A DNA stretch of 34,624 nucleotides from Methylococcus sp. Lineage in GTDB: Bacteria; Pseudomonadota; Gammaproteobacteria; Methylococcales; Methylococcaceae. Shown here in pieces: positions 17,663 to 26,287 of this stretch. Both the position numbers and the translations under genes were made by a program. Within the stretch, counting starts at the first letter, position 1. Every line of letters starts with the position of its first letter. The notes below the pieces were generated by a model that saw nothing but the letters and a program-made list of their open reading frames with translations, was not told the origin of the DNA and did no database searches. The stretch is from NCBI GenBank assembly GCA_028688525.1, contig JAQTYA010000025.1, positions 1 to 34,624 of the forward strand. Reading direction: 5' to 3'.

Positions 17663-19338
17663 TGCGGATCAAGCTCAAGGGGGGCAGAATCTATGACCCG
17701 GTGCAGGGCTTAGACGGCGAGGTCCGGGATATTTTCATACGTGACGGCTTCGTCCTCGCCGATCCTGGTCCCGGCGTGCGCTTCGACGCCGAGTACGATG
17801 TGTCGGGAAAAGTGGTCATGGCCGGTGCCCTCGATATTCACAGTCATATCGCGGGCGGCAATGTGAATACGGCCCGGGTTCTGCTGCCAGAGCAGCATTG
17901 CAACATCATGGCCCGGCGTGTCGGCCATCCGTTCGGCACCGCACGCTGGTCTACCGTGGACACCGGCTACCGGTATGCCCGGATGGGTTATACCACTGTG
18001 GTGGAGCCCGCTGTGTTGCCCGCCAACGCCTGGGACGCCCAGTTGCAGATGGCTGACATTCCCATCATCGACACGGCGGGATTGGCTATCCTCGGCAGCG
18101 ACGATTTCTTGCTCGGCCTGTTGCGCGACAAGGCTAGCCAGGCGCAGCTCAACGATTACGTCGCATGGACCTTGCACGCGACCCGTTGCTTGGGGCTCAA
18201 GGTGATCAATGCCGGCGGTGCCAATGCCTTCAAATGGAATCTGCGCAGCCTAGGCCTGGACGATATCGTGCCGTTTTACGGGGTGAGCTCGCGGCATATC
18301 CTGCAGACCCTGCAGCGCGCCGTCTGCGATTTAGGGGTTCCGCATCCGCTGCATGTGCATTGTAATAATCTCGGCATTCCGGGCAATGTCGAAACCGCCC
18401 TGGCGACTATGGAGGCCGCTCAAGGTTTGCCCATGCATTTGGCGCATATCCAGTTCTACGGCTACGGCCAGGAGGGTCCCCGCGGTTTTTCTTCTGCCGC
18501 GGCGCAGTTGCTCGAAGGGTTCAGGCGCCACCCCAACATCACCATGGACATTGGACAAGTGCTGTTCGGCCAGACCGTCACGCTGTCCGGAGACGTCATT
18601 GCCCAGTACAGCCGCCATGGCGATGCGTCGCCCGATAAATGGGTGGTTTGGGATGCGGAGTGCGATGGCGCTGGCGGCATCGTGCCCTACCGTTACCGCG
18701 AACGGAGCTTCGTCAATAGTCTGCAATGGGCTATCGGCCTGGAGCTGTTTTTGCTGGCGGACGATCCCTGGCGGGTGTTTTTCACTACGGATCATCCCAA
18801 TGGCGCGCCGTTTACGGCCTATCCGGAACTGATCCGTTTGCTAATGGACGCCGACTACCGCCGTTCCCGTTTAGAGCGGCTCAATCCTGAGGCCTTGAGC
18901 CTGACACTGCTGCCGGAGTTGAAACGCGAATTCCCGCTCGGTGAAATCGCTATCATGACCCGGGCGGCGCCGGCAAAGTTGTTGGGGTTAGGCGATCGCG
19001 GGCACTTGGCGCCCGGCGCTGTGGCCGACATCGCCGTTTATCGCCCCCAAGCGGACAAGCGCGCCATGTTCGCCCATGCCGCTCTGGTCTTCAAAAACGG
19101 ACGTCTCGTGGTGAGAGATGGCGAAATCGTCGAACGGCCCCGCGGCATGGCTCAAGCGATCCAGCCCGATTACGACCGGCGCATCGAGAATTCGGTGAAG
19201 ACCTACTTCGATCGCTTTTACAGCCTCTCCATGGAGCATTTCAAGGTCAATGATGCCGATTTCGGCTCCGGCAAGGATGGGCGTTTTCGTATCATCGCCG
19301 TTCCAGGTAGGGTGAATTCAGCGCGGGCATGCCACTGA
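17662..19338 (+). CDS. fhcA: Formylmethanofuran dehydrogenase subunit A-like (FhcA/FwdA)
   Basis: A 558-residue amidohydrolase of the FwdA/FhcA type, which in methylotrophs belongs to the formyltransferase/hydrolase complex releasing formate from formyl-H4MPT. Expected metal ligands are all there: H60 and H62 (DIHSHIAGGNVNTAR), the carbamylated-lysine candidate K180 (GLKVINAGGANAFKW), H231/H233 (HVHCNNLGIPGN), H262 (HLAHIQFYG) and D377 (FFTTDHPNGAPF). GHLAPGAVADIAVY marks the C-terminal end. Start ATG 17662 overlaps the DUF1826 stop in TGATG; no separate Shine-Dalgarno is seen. fhcB, fhcC and fhcD are not next to it, while zinc genes are. It may be a zinc-limitation paralog or a client of the GTPase. 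Dihydroorotase or hydantoinase is excluded by the HIAGGNVN motif. Confidence 0.9.
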   Translation: MRIKLKGGRIYDPVQGLDGEVRDIFIRDGFVLADPGPGVRFDAEYDVSGKVVMAGALDIHSHIAGGNVNTARVLLPEQHCNIMARRVGHPFGTARWSTVDTGYRYARMGYTTVVEPAVLPANAWDAQLQMADIPIIDTAGLAILGSDDFLLGLLRDKASQAQLNDYVAWTLHATRCLGLKVINAGGANAFKWNLRSLGLDDIVPFYGVSSRHILQTLQRAVCDLGVPHPLHVHCNNLGIPGNVETALATMEAAQGLPMHLAHIQFYGYGQEGPRGFSSAAAQLLEGFRRHPNITMDIGQVLFGQTVTLSGDVIAQYSRHGDASPDKWVVWDAECDGAGGIVPYRYRERSFVNSLQWAIGLELFLLADDPWRVFFTTDHPNGAPFTAYPELIRLLMDADYRRSRLERLNPEALSLTLLPELKREFPLGEIAIMTRAAPAKLLGLGDRGHLAPGAVADIAVYRPQADKRAMFAHAALVFKNGRLVVRDGEIVERPRGMAQAIQPDYDRRIENSVKTYFDRFYSLSMEHFKVNDADFGSGKDGRFRIIAVPGRVNSARACH

Positions 19339-19573
19339 CCCGAAAATCTCCTTTGCCGGTCATCGTTCTGGCAGGCTTTCTCCGCAGCGCCAAGACCCCA
19401 TAGTATTCATCTGGTGTTCTGAAGGATTTTTCGTTTGTAGCGAGCAGTGGGCCGGCTCCTCCGCCTGCGGTTTGTGGTGATTCGGTATCGGCTGCCGCAT
19501 GTACTCCGGTTCGGGCAACGGGGTTCAATACAATCGAATAAAATGCCGGACCACTCAACGTCCGGACTCTTTC

Positions 19574-20410
19574 ATGAACCGTTTGCTCGCTCTGCTCGCA
19601 CAGGACCGTCCTTTGATCATGGGCATCCTCAACGTCACACCCGACAGCTTCTCCGACGGAGGCTTGTACGACGATGCCGAACAAGCCGTACGTCGCGGGG
19701 TGTTCATGGCGGGGGAGGGCGCCGATGTGATCGATGTGGGCGGGGAGTCGACCCGGCCGGGCTCCGAGCCCGTTGAGGCTGCAGTTCAGATCGCCCGCGT
19801 GGTTTCCGTCATCGAGCGTTTGCGGGTCTTGCTGCCGGAGCGGACGGCGATCAGCATCGACACCACGCGGGCGGCAGTGGCCCGCTCCGCTTTGGCCGCC
19901 GGGGCCGATTTCATCAACGACGTCTCCGCCGGCCGGGACGATCCGGACATGCTGCCGTTGGCGGCTGCGGAGCGCGTGCCCATCGTTTTGATGCACATGC
20001 AGGGTACGCCTGCGACCATGCAGGAACGGCCGCATTACGGCGATGTCGTGGGCGAGGTGCTGGCGTTCCTGCTGGAGCGGGCGGAAGCAGCCGGGCAATC
20101 CGGTGTCCCGCGCGACGCCATCCTGCTCGATCCCGGCATCGGTTTCGGCAAGCGCAGGGACGACAACCTGAAGCTGATGGCTTATCTGGACCGTTTCGTT
20201 GCGGCGGGTTATCCAGTCCTGCTGGGTACCAGCCGGAAGCGCTTCATGGGAGCGGTTTGCGGCGAAACCGAGCCGGCGGCCCTGGTGCCTGCGACGGTGG
20301 CTACCACGGCGCTGGGCGTCTCGGCCGGCGTGCGGCTATTCAGAGTCCACGACGTGAAGGAAAACCGGCAGGCGGCGGACGTCGCGGCGGCGATCCGCCG
20401 CGCGTGCTAG
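19574..20410 (+). CDS. folP: Dihydropteroate synthase
   Basis: A 278-residue TIM-barrel enzyme joining pterin pyrophosphate and p-aminobenzoate in folate synthesis. Motifs in order: MGILNVTPDSFSDGG, DVGGESTRPG, ISIDTTRAAVA, FINDVSAGRDDP, HMQGTPATMQ, LLDPGIGFGKRRDDN, LLGTSRKRFMG and RVHDVKENRQA. The start ATG 19574 gives the usual short lead before the first motif; a frame from 19499 would add 25 unconserved residues. The Shine-Dalgarno is weak. It stands alone, 235 bp after fhcA, and is convergent with panD (5 bp between stops). In E. coli folP neighbours ftsH and glmM; here it does not. Confidence 0.95.
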   Translation: MNRLLALLAQDRPLIMGILNVTPDSFSDGGLYDDAEQAVRRGVFMAGEGADVIDVGGESTRPGSEPVEAAVQIARVVSVIERLRVLLPERTAISIDTTRAAVARSALAAGADFINDVSAGRDDPDMLPLAAAERVPIVLMHMQGTPATMQERPHYGDVVGEVLAFLLERAEAAGQSGVPRDAILLDPGIGFGKRRDDNLKLMAYLDRFVAAGYPVLLGTSRKRFMGAVCGETEPAALVPATVATTALGVSAGVRLFRVHDVKENRQAADVAAAIRRAC

Positions 20411-20415
20411 GCACT

Positions 20416-20796
20416 TCAGGCCGCTTGTACCGGGATCGCGTGGCTGGTCCGGGTAATTTCGTTGTTTTCGTTGACGTAGACCAGATTTGGCCGGTAAGCG
20501 GCTAGCTCGGCTTGGTTCAGTCCGACGTAGGCGCAGATGATGACGATGTCGCCTACGGCCGCGAGGCGGGCGGCGGCGCCGTTGACCGAAATGGTGCCGG
20601 AGCCTTCGGTAGCGCGGATGGCGTAGGTCGTGAAGCGTTCGCCGTTGTTGACGTTGTAGATCTGGATTTGCTCGTACTCGCGGATGCCGGAGCAGTCGAG
20701 CAGCGCGCCGTCGATGGCGCAGGAGCCTTCGTATTCAAGCTCCGAGTGGGTCACACGCGCTCGGTGCAACTTGGCTTTCAACATCGTGGTTTGCAT
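20416..20796 (-). CDS. panD: Aspartate 1-decarboxylase proenzyme
   Basis: A 126-residue pyruvoyl enzyme making beta-alanine for pantothenate. The self-cleavage site is G24-S25 in YEGSCAIDG, exactly at the family position, and [24 protein letters not shown] and [13 protein letters not shown] follow. Length equals the E. coli protein. It lies 100 bp after panC in the same direction; the gap is longer than the other junctions, so it may have its own promoter or an mRNA processing site. E. coli PanD is matured by PanZ; no panZ is visible. Confidence 0.96.
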   Translation of the reverse strand: MQTTMLKAKLHRARVTHSELEYEGSCAIDGALLDCSGIREYEQIQIYNVNNGERFTTYAIRATEGSGTISVNGAAARLAAVGDIVIICAYVGLNQAELAAYRPNLVYVNENNEITRTSHAIPVQAA

Positions 20797-20896
20797 TGAG
20801 CGTACCTGTCAGGTCTGATCAGGGCGTGGGATTATGCCGGATGAGCCGGACCGTAGCAATCCGGCGACAGATTGAAATCTGAAACAATCCATTTTA

Positions 20897-21757
20897 TCAA
20901 TTGTTTGTGTCTAGCGAAAACAGGATGTTATCGATCAGCCGGGTCTGGCCTAGGCGCGCTGCCGCGAGTATTACCAGGGCATGGTCGGCCGCCGTGGGCG
21001 AGGCGAGGTCCTGCTGTCGCCGGATGCTGACATAGTCGACAGAGAAGCCGCTGGATGCGAGCGCATCGGCGGCTTCCTGCTCGACGCGCGGGTAGTCCCG
21101 CGCGCCAGCGCGTACGGCTTCGGCGGCCTCGCTCAGCGTGCGGTAGATCAGAGCTGCGCGTTGCTTTTCCTCGGCGCCGAGATAGCCGTTGCGGGAGCTC
21201 ATGGCCAGGCCGCTGGGTTCGCGGACGGTCGGGACGCCTTCGATCCTGACCGGAATATCGAGGTCGTGCACCATCCGGCGGATGATGGCCAGTTGCTGGA
21301 AATCCTTTTCGCCGAACAGGGCGAGGTCCGGCCGGACCCGGTTCAGCAGTTTGCAGACTACGGTGGCGACGCCCCGGAAATGGCCGGGCCGGAATTGACC
21401 GCAGAGTTGCTCCGAGAGGCCGGGCACCTCGACGAAAGTGGCCGGCTGGTCTCCGTCGGGGTAAATGTCGGACGCTTCGGGCAGGTATAACAGGTCGGCC
21501 TGCCGGCCGCGGAGCCGTTCGATGTCCTGGTCTGGGGTGCGGGGATAGGCAGCCAGATCCTCCCCGGGCCCGAATTGGGTCGGGTTGACGAAGATGCTGA
21601 CTACGACGCGGTCGGCCTGCGATTTGGCGGTGTCGACCAGGTGCAGGTGTCCCGCGTGCAGATTGCCCATGGTCGGGATGAAGGCGATGCGCGCACCTTC
21701 TGCCCGCCAGAGTGCCAGGGCGGCTTCCAGTTCCGCTTTAGTTTGGGTGATGATCAT
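20897..21757 (-). CDS. panC: Pantothenate synthetase (pantoate-beta-alanine ligase)
   Basis: A 286-residue ligase joining pantoate and beta-alanine with ATP. The HIGH-like motif is PTMGNLHAGHLHL; then FVNPTQFGPGEDL, DLALFGEKDFQQL with the KFD-type loop, and the KMSKS-like AMSSRNGYL. Length fits the family. Start ATG 21757 overlaps the panB stop in ATGA, so the two enzymes, consecutive in the pathway, are translationally coupled. Confidence 0.96.
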   Translation of the reverse strand: MIITQTKAELEAALALWRAEGARIAFIPTMGNLHAGHLHLVDTAKSQADRVVVSIFVNPTQFGPGEDLAAYPRTPDQDIERLRGRQADLLYLPEASDIYPDGDQPATFVEVPGLSEQLCGQFRPGHFRGVATVVCKLLNRVRPDLALFGEKDFQQLAIIRRMVHDLDIPVRIEGVPTVREPSGLAMSSRNGYLGAEEKQRAALIYRTLSEAAEAVRAGARDYPRVEQEAADALASSGFSVDYVSIRRQQDLASPTAADHALVILAAARLGQTRLIDNILFSLDTNN

Positions 21758-22563
21758 GCGTCGTCGCGGCCGAAGCTGTGCTCATCGCCTGGAAAGCAGC
21801 CCGCTTTCACTTCCTGTGCGTAGGCGGCGACGGCCTCCTTGATACCGGTATGGCCGGCGAGGAAGTTCTTCGAAAAGCGCAGGCTCTGTGCGCTCATGCC
21901 GAGCATATCCTGCCAGACCAGCACCTGTCCGTCGCAGTGTCGCCCGGCGCCGATGCCGATGGTTGGGATGTCTACTGCCGAGGTGATTTCCTGGGCCAAC
22001 TCCCAAGGGATGCACTCGAGTACCAGGAGACCGGCGCCGGCTTCCGCCAGCAGGCAGGCATCCTCAATGATGCACCGAGCCGATTCGGCATCGCGCCCTT
22101 GCACGGCGTAGCGGCCCAGCCGGTGGATGGCTTGCGGCTGCAGGCCCAGATGGCCGCAGACCGGCACGTTCTGGTGGGTGAGGAAACGGACGATATCGAG
22201 CCTCTCGCGTCCGCCTTCCAGCTTGACCGCCTGCGCGCCGCCCTCCCGGATCAGCCGCGCGGCGCTTTGAGCCGCCTGCTCCGGCGTGCAATAGCTCATG
22301 AAGGGCAGGTCGGCCAGAATCAGCGCGCGCCGCGCCGCCCGCTGCACGCAGGCACAGTGGTACACCATGTGGTCGAGCGTGACGCTTAAGGTGTTTGGCT
22401 GCCCTTGGATCACGTTGCCGAGTGAGTCTCCGACCAGAATGAGGTCTATACCGGCCGCGTCCTGCAAGGCGGCGGCAGAGGCGTCATAGGCAGTGAGACT
22501 GGCGATTTTCTCGCCACGCCGCTTCATGGCGAGGAGGCTAGGCAGCGATACTCTATCAGTCAT
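21754..22563 (-). CDS. panB: Ketopantoate hydroxymethyltransferase
   Basis: A 269-residue TIM-barrel enzyme that adds a hydroxymethyl group from methylene-H4folate to 2-ketoisovalerate. Motifs are SLTAYDASAAALQDAAGID, LVGDSLGNVIQGQ, DHMVYHCACV, AVKLEGGRE, CGHLGLQPQAIHRLG and IGIGAGRHCDGQVLVWQDML. It depends on divalent metal through the Asp of VGDS and later acidic residues, both present. Its start overlaps the folK stop by 8 bp. The substrate 2-ketoisovalerate comes from the valine route in which IlvE also works, though ilvE lies far upstream. Confidence 0.95.
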   Translation of the reverse strand: MTDRVSLPSLLAMKRRGEKIASLTAYDASAAALQDAAGIDLILVGDSLGNVIQGQPNTLSVTLDHMVYHCACVQRAARRALILADLPFMSYCTPEQAAQSAARLIREGGAQAVKLEGGRERLDIVRFLTHQNVPVCGHLGLQPQAIHRLGRYAVQGRDAESARCIIEDACLLAEAGAGLLVLECIPWELAQEITSAVDIPTIGIGAGRHCDGQVLVWQDMLGMSAQSLRFSKNFLAGHTGIKEAVAAYAQEVKAGCFPGDEHSFGRDDA

Positions 22564-23053
22564 GGGCGATGACGGAGAGGCCGCGCAGCGGGCAGTTTTG
22601 CACCAGTTCGCGCAAAGGGCCGCGGCTGGGAATTTTGAGGTTGGAGGCGATTTCGGCCAGCGGATACAGCACGAATTCCCGTTCGGCGATGCCTGGATGC
22701 GGAATCGTCAGTACTTCCGAATCGAGCACGAGTTCGTCGTAGAGCAGCAGATCGAGGTCCAGGGTCCTAGGTCCCCAGCGTTCGCCTGTGCGGACCCGGC
22801 CGCAAGTCTGTTCGATCTGTTGCAGGGCATGTAATAGTTCCAGTGGCGCGAGCGTGGTGGCAACCTTCATGACCGCGTTGACGTAATCTGGCTGGTCGCT
22901 CGGCCCCATCGGTGCGCTGCGGTAAAGGCTGGAAAATGCAAGCTCCCGTATTCCGATGAGCGCCCCGATGGACTGGCGGGCCGTCCGCACAGTTCCGGCC
23001 GCGTCGCCGAGATTGCCGCCGAGACCGATGTAAGCCTGGTGTTCGCCGTTCAT
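22556..23053 (-). CDS. folK: Hydroxymethyldihydropterin pyrophosphokinase
   Basis: A 165-residue HPPK that activates the pterin for FolP. It has the N-terminal AYIGLGGNLGD, YRSAPMGPSDQPDYVNAV, the central R-x-GERWGPRTLDLDLLLYD block with the metal-binding Asp pair, and IPHPGIAEREFVLYPL. The gene sits between pcnB (12-bp gap) and panB (8-bp overlap), the common gammaproteobacterial order. Together with folP across the convergent junction it puts two consecutive folate enzymes within 2.5 kb. Confidence 0.96.
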   Translation of the reverse strand: MNGEHQAYIGLGGNLGDAAGTVRTARQSIGALIGIRELAFSSLYRSAPMGPSDQPDYVNAVMKVATTLAPLELLHALQQIEQTCGRVRTGERWGPRTLDLDLLLYDELVLDSEVLTIPHPGIAEREFVLYPLAEIASNLKIPSRGPLRELVQNCPLRGLSVIAHD

Positions 23054-23065
23054 TCCCGGGAGGGA

Positions 23066-24478
23066 TTAAGCCGCCGCTACCGGGCTGCGCCGGCGCCGTT
23101 TGCGCGGCCGCGGCTTGCCGCCGGGTTTGCGGCCGGTGCGGGTCATGGCCTTTTGTTCGGCTTCGTCGGCCGATTGGAAACGGGTCCACCAGTCCGCTAG
23201 ATCAACCTCGGCCTCGCCGGTTTCCGCACGTAGGACCAGAAAGTCGTAGGCGGCGCGGAAGCGCGGATGGCTCAGCATGCGGAAAGGACGTCCGCCCTGG
23301 GTTTTGTCGAAGCGGGACTGCAGCAGCCAGATTTCCCGCATCGGGATACCGATAGTTTTGGGGAAGGCCGTATGGCGGGTCTGGCGCGAGATGACTTCGG
23401 ACGCAGCCTCCTGGTACGCCACGATGGCGTTTTCGCCTTGTTCGATCCTGGCTTCGGCCCGGCGGCGGACCGGCTCCCACAGCAGCGCGGAAAACAGGAA
23501 ATAGGGGGCGACCGCCTTGTCTTCTTGGACGCGCTGATCGGTGCGCTCCAGAGCCTTGGCGACGAAGGTCAGCGGGAATCCTTCGCTTTCGCGGGCCAGG
23601 CAGGCCTCCGTTTCCGGGAACAGGGAGCCGAACAGCCGGAAATGGCGCAGTTGCTCGAAGGTCTGTACGGCATAGCCGGCCAGGAACAATTTGACGATCT
23701 CGTCATACAGCCGAGCCGCCGGGATGTCGCGCAGCAGTTCCGCCAGCCTGTGGACCGGCTCGGCGCAGCTTGGATGCAGGGTGAATCCGAGTTTCACCGC
23801 GAAGCGGATCGCCCGCAGCATCCGTACCGGATCCTCGCGGTAGCGCTGTTCGGGATCGCCGATCAGCCGCAGCGAGGCGTTACGGTGATCGTCCATGCCG
23901 CCTACATAATCGATCACAGAAAAATCATTGATGCTGTAATACAGCGCATTGACAGTGAAATCGCGCCGGAAGGCGTCTTCCTCGATGGAGCCGTAGACGT
24001 TGTCGCGCAGAATGCGTCCGCCTTCGGTAACATGGTCGTCGTGCGGCTCGCGCGCCAGGGCTCGGAAGGTGGCGACTTCGATGATCTCCTCGCCGAAATG
24101 TACATGGGCAAGGCGGAAACGGCGCCCGATCAGCCGGCAGTTCCGGAATACGGCCCTGATTTCTTCCGGGTGGGCGTCGGTGACTACGTCGAAATCTTTC
24201 GGTTCCCGTCCCAGCAGCAGGTCGCGTACGCAGCCGCCGACCAGATAGGCTTGATAGCCCGCTTTCCGCAGGCGATACAGCACCTTCAGCGCATTGTCGC
24301 TGATCAGCGAGCGCGAAATCGTGTGTTCGGAGCGGGTATAAATCCGCGGGCCGGCGGCAACGGGAACCGGGGCTACCGTAACGGTGGGGCGGCGCGCACC
24401 GATCAACCGTTTGATGAAGGCGAAGATTTCCAGAGGATTTGTTGGTTGTTTGGTTAAAGGGAGTTGCGTACGCATCAT
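23066..24478 (-). CDS. pcnB: Poly(A) polymerase I
   Basis: A 470-residue nucleotidyltransferase adding poly(A) tails that trigger RNA decay. The catalytic head carries YLVGGCVRDLLLG and PKDFDVVTDAHPEEI with the two metal-binding aspartates, RLIGRRFRLAHVHFG, and RDFTVNALYYSIND, which mark poly(A) polymerase of class II. The C-terminal tail is strongly basic (GRKPGGKPRPRKRRRR), as in PcnB and unlike CCA-adding enzymes. Double ATG at 24478/24475; no clear choice between them. It is the first gene of the pcnB-folK-panB-panC operon, divergent from cmoA with 73 bp between. Confidence 0.95.
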   Translation of the reverse strand: MMRTQLPLTKQPTNPLEIFAFIKRLIGARRPTVTVAPVPVAAGPRIYTRSEHTISRSLISDNALKVLYRLRKAGYQAYLVGGCVRDLLLGREPKDFDVVTDAHPEEIRAVFRNCRLIGRRFRLAHVHFGEEIIEVATFRALAREPHDDHVTEGGRILRDNVYGSIEEDAFRRDFTVNALYYSINDFSVIDYVGGMDDHRNASLRLIGDPEQRYREDPVRMLRAIRFAVKLGFTLHPSCAEPVHRLAELLRDIPAARLYDEIVKLFLAGYAVQTFEQLRHFRLFGSLFPETEACLARESEGFPLTFVAKALERTDQRVQEDKAVAPYFLFSALLWEPVRRRAEARIEQGENAIVAYQEAASEVISRQTRHTAFPKTIGIPMREIWLLQSRFDKTQGGRPFRMLSHPRFRAAYDFLVLRAETGEAEVDLADWWTRFQSADEAEQKAMTRTGRKPGGKPRPRKRRRRSPVAAA

Positions 24479-24551
24479 AACTCAGGTGGAAGACGGGCTC
24501 AATCGAGCCCCGACTGCGCCTTTCGCGTAATTTTTGAATACCCGCAAGACA

Positions 24552-25280
24552 ATGTCTAAAGACGATATTTACAGGCAATCACAGGCATTCATCGACGACT
24601 TCGGCTTCGGCGAGAACGTGGCGACCGTGTTCGACGATATGCTGGAGCGTTCGGTACCGTTCTACGGTGAACTGCAGCGCATGATCGCCGAAATGGCCGC
24701 CGACTTCGCCGCACCGGACACCCGCATCTACGATTTCGGCTGCTCCACCGGCACTACCTTGATCGGCCTGGACCGGGCGATCGGGCCGAGGGGGCTTACT
24801 CTTATCGGCGTCGATAATTCGGAAGAAATGTTGGCGAAATGCCGCGCCAAGATGGCCGGGTACGCTTTTTCCAACGCCGTCGAACTGATTGGGGCCGATT
24901 TGAACCACGGCATCGACATGGGTAACGCGTCATTGGCCGTAATGATCCTGACCTTGCAATTCATCCGTCCGCTCTACCGGGATAAGCTGGTCAAGGCTAT
25001 ACACGACGGGTTGGAGGAAAACGGAGCCTTGATCCTGGTCGAAAAAGTGTTGGGCGAGAGTTCCTTGTTCAACCGCGCGTTCATCAACTACTACTACGAA
25101 TTCAAGATGCGCAACGGCTACAGTGGATTGGAAATTGCCCAGAAACGCGAAGCCCTGGAAAACGTTTTGGTGCCGTACAAGCTGGCGGAAAACCTGGAGA
25201 TGCTCAAGCTCGCCGGTTTCCGTTACATCGACGTGTTCTTCAAGTGGTACAACTTCGTCGGGATCGTAGCGGTAAAATGA
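24552..25280 (+). CDS. cmoA: Carboxy-S-adenosyl-L-methionine synthase
   Basis: A 242-residue Rossmann-fold enzyme that makes carboxy-SAM from SAM and prephenate for CmoB, which modifies uridine 34 of tRNAs. The SAM site is IYDFGCSTGTTLIGLDRA with VDNSEEMLAKCRAK. FNRAFINYYYEFKMRNGYS is a CmoA-specific stretch, and the C-terminus FRYIDVFFKWYNFVG matches the family. The start ATG 24552 is preferred to TTG 24534, which adds six residues. cmoB, the usual neighbour, is absent from the window. The gene precedes tRNA-Glu by 100 bp. Confidence 0.94.
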   Translation: MSKDDIYRQSQAFIDDFGFGENVATVFDDMLERSVPFYGELQRMIAEMAADFAAPDTRIYDFGCSTGTTLIGLDRAIGPRGLTLIGVDNSEEMLAKCRAKMAGYAFSNAVELIGADLNHGIDMGNASLAVMILTLQFIRPLYRDKLVKAIHDGLEENGALILVEKVLGESSLFNRAFINYYYEFKMRNGYSGLEIAQKREALENVLVPYKLAENLEMLKLAGFRYIDVFFKWYNFVGIVAVK

Positions 25281-25380
25281 GGGAGCATATGGAGGTATGC
25301 GCAATTTTGTAGTATTCTTCGCCCTCCTCAAGACTATGCGGTATCCGGGCACCTCCGGCTGCAGCAGCGTTCTACACATT

Positions 25381-25456
25381 GTCCCCATCGTCTAGAGGCC
25401 CAGGACACCGCCCTCTCACGGCGGCGACGGGGGTTCGAATCCCCCTGGGGACGCCA
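25381..25456 (+). tRNA. tRNA-Glu (CTC anticodon)
   Basis: A 76-nt cloverleaf with encoded CCA. The acceptor stem GTCCCCA pairs with TGGGGAC. The anticodon stem CCGCC/GGCGG encloses loop CTCTCAC with anticodon CTC at its centre, and the T arm is GGGGG-TTCGAAT-CCCCC. CTC reads GAG; most gammaproteobacteria rely on the TTC isoacceptor, so this would be a second glutamate tRNA, common in GC-rich genomes. Everything downstream is accessory DNA, which makes the 3' half of this gene a plausible attachment site. Confidence 0.95.
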
Positions 25457-25663
25457 ATTAAATCAAGTGCATAAGCTCTATTTGGCTTGACGGATACAAT
25501 CCGTGTCCGCCAGATGTCCGCCACGGGTTTCGGGCGTTGCCCGCCAGCAACGCGCTTGGATATCCTGGCGAGAGAACAATCAAACGTACCTCGTGAGCCG
25601 CATTCTGCCTGTCACCTCATCAGTTGTGACGGGACTTCATGCTCCCAAATATGCCACCGGTTT

Positions 25664-26245
25664 TTATATCGGTGTGTTCTGGCTCTTTTCGCTCAGATAG
25701 CGATACAGAGTAGCTTCCCCGATTCCGACTGCCTTAGCCGTAGCTCGCTTGTTTGTGCCTGATACCAAGAGCGTATCGATCTGCTGGCACAGTTCCGGAG
25801 TCAGCTTGGGCGGTGCCCCGAACTTCTTTCCCCGCGCGCGCGCAGCGGCTACGCCTTCCCTCCGCCTCTCGTTGATCAGCTCACGCTCGAATTGCCCGAA
25901 CGCTGCCAGCATGCTGAGCATCAGGTTCTTGAACGGATCGGCGTCGGACCCCGAAAAGGTCAGGTTTTCTTTCAGGAACTGGACCGTCACTCCTTTGCCG
26001 GTTAATTCCCGAACCAAGCCCAGCAGCTCCTCCGTGTTGCGCGCCAGCCGATCCATGGAATGACAGACCAGCGTATCCCCGGCCCGGACGTAGGACAGGC
26101 ATTCCGCCAGGACAGGCCGAGAGGTGATTGTCTTCCCGCTGGCCTTTTCCTCGAAGACCCGATCCAACGCTATCCCTGCCAACTGCCGGTCAGTGTTTTG
26201 GCCGACCGAACTAACCCGAATGTAACCGATGATCTGGTGTTTCAT
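25664..26245 (-). CDS. Serine recombinase (Tn3-type resolvase/invertase)
   Basis: A 193-residue small serine recombinase. The catalytic serine is in IGYIRVSSVGQNTDRQ (S12 or S13). SMDRLARNTEELLGLV and LMLSMLAAFGQFERELINERRREG are the conserved core and helix E. The C-terminal helix-turn-helix is TNKRATAKAVGIGEATLYRYL. Family function is resolution of cointegrates or inversion of DNA at res/hix sites. The ATG at 26245 is the start that gives the canonical N-terminus. A repeat cluster resembling its binding site lies just upstream. No transposase is found in the window, so it may serve dimer resolution or inversion of the element rather than a Tn3 transposon. Confidence 0.92.
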   Translation of the reverse strand: MKHQIIGYIRVSSVGQNTDRQLAGIALDRVFEEKASGKTITSRPVLAECLSYVRAGDTLVCHSMDRLARNTEELLGLVRELTGKGVTVQFLKENLTFSGSDADPFKNLMLSMLAAFGQFERELINERRREGVAAARARGKKFGAPPKLTPELCQQIDTLLVSGTNKRATAKAVGIGEATLYRYLSEKSQNTPI

Positions 26246-26287
26246 GGCGAGCACTCCGCGCGTGAGAGGAATTGAACACGATAGGAA

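Noticed and set aside
23267-24457. A 396-codon plus-strand open frame opposite pcnB
   Set aside because: It is exactly antisense to the motif-complete pcnB gene; long antisense frames are expected in GC-rich DNA and it shows no family motif.
25457-25663. A possible integrase remnant next to tRNA-Glu
   Set aside because: No integrase motif could be read in any frame; only a short direct repeat of TGTCCGCCA near 25504 was seen.
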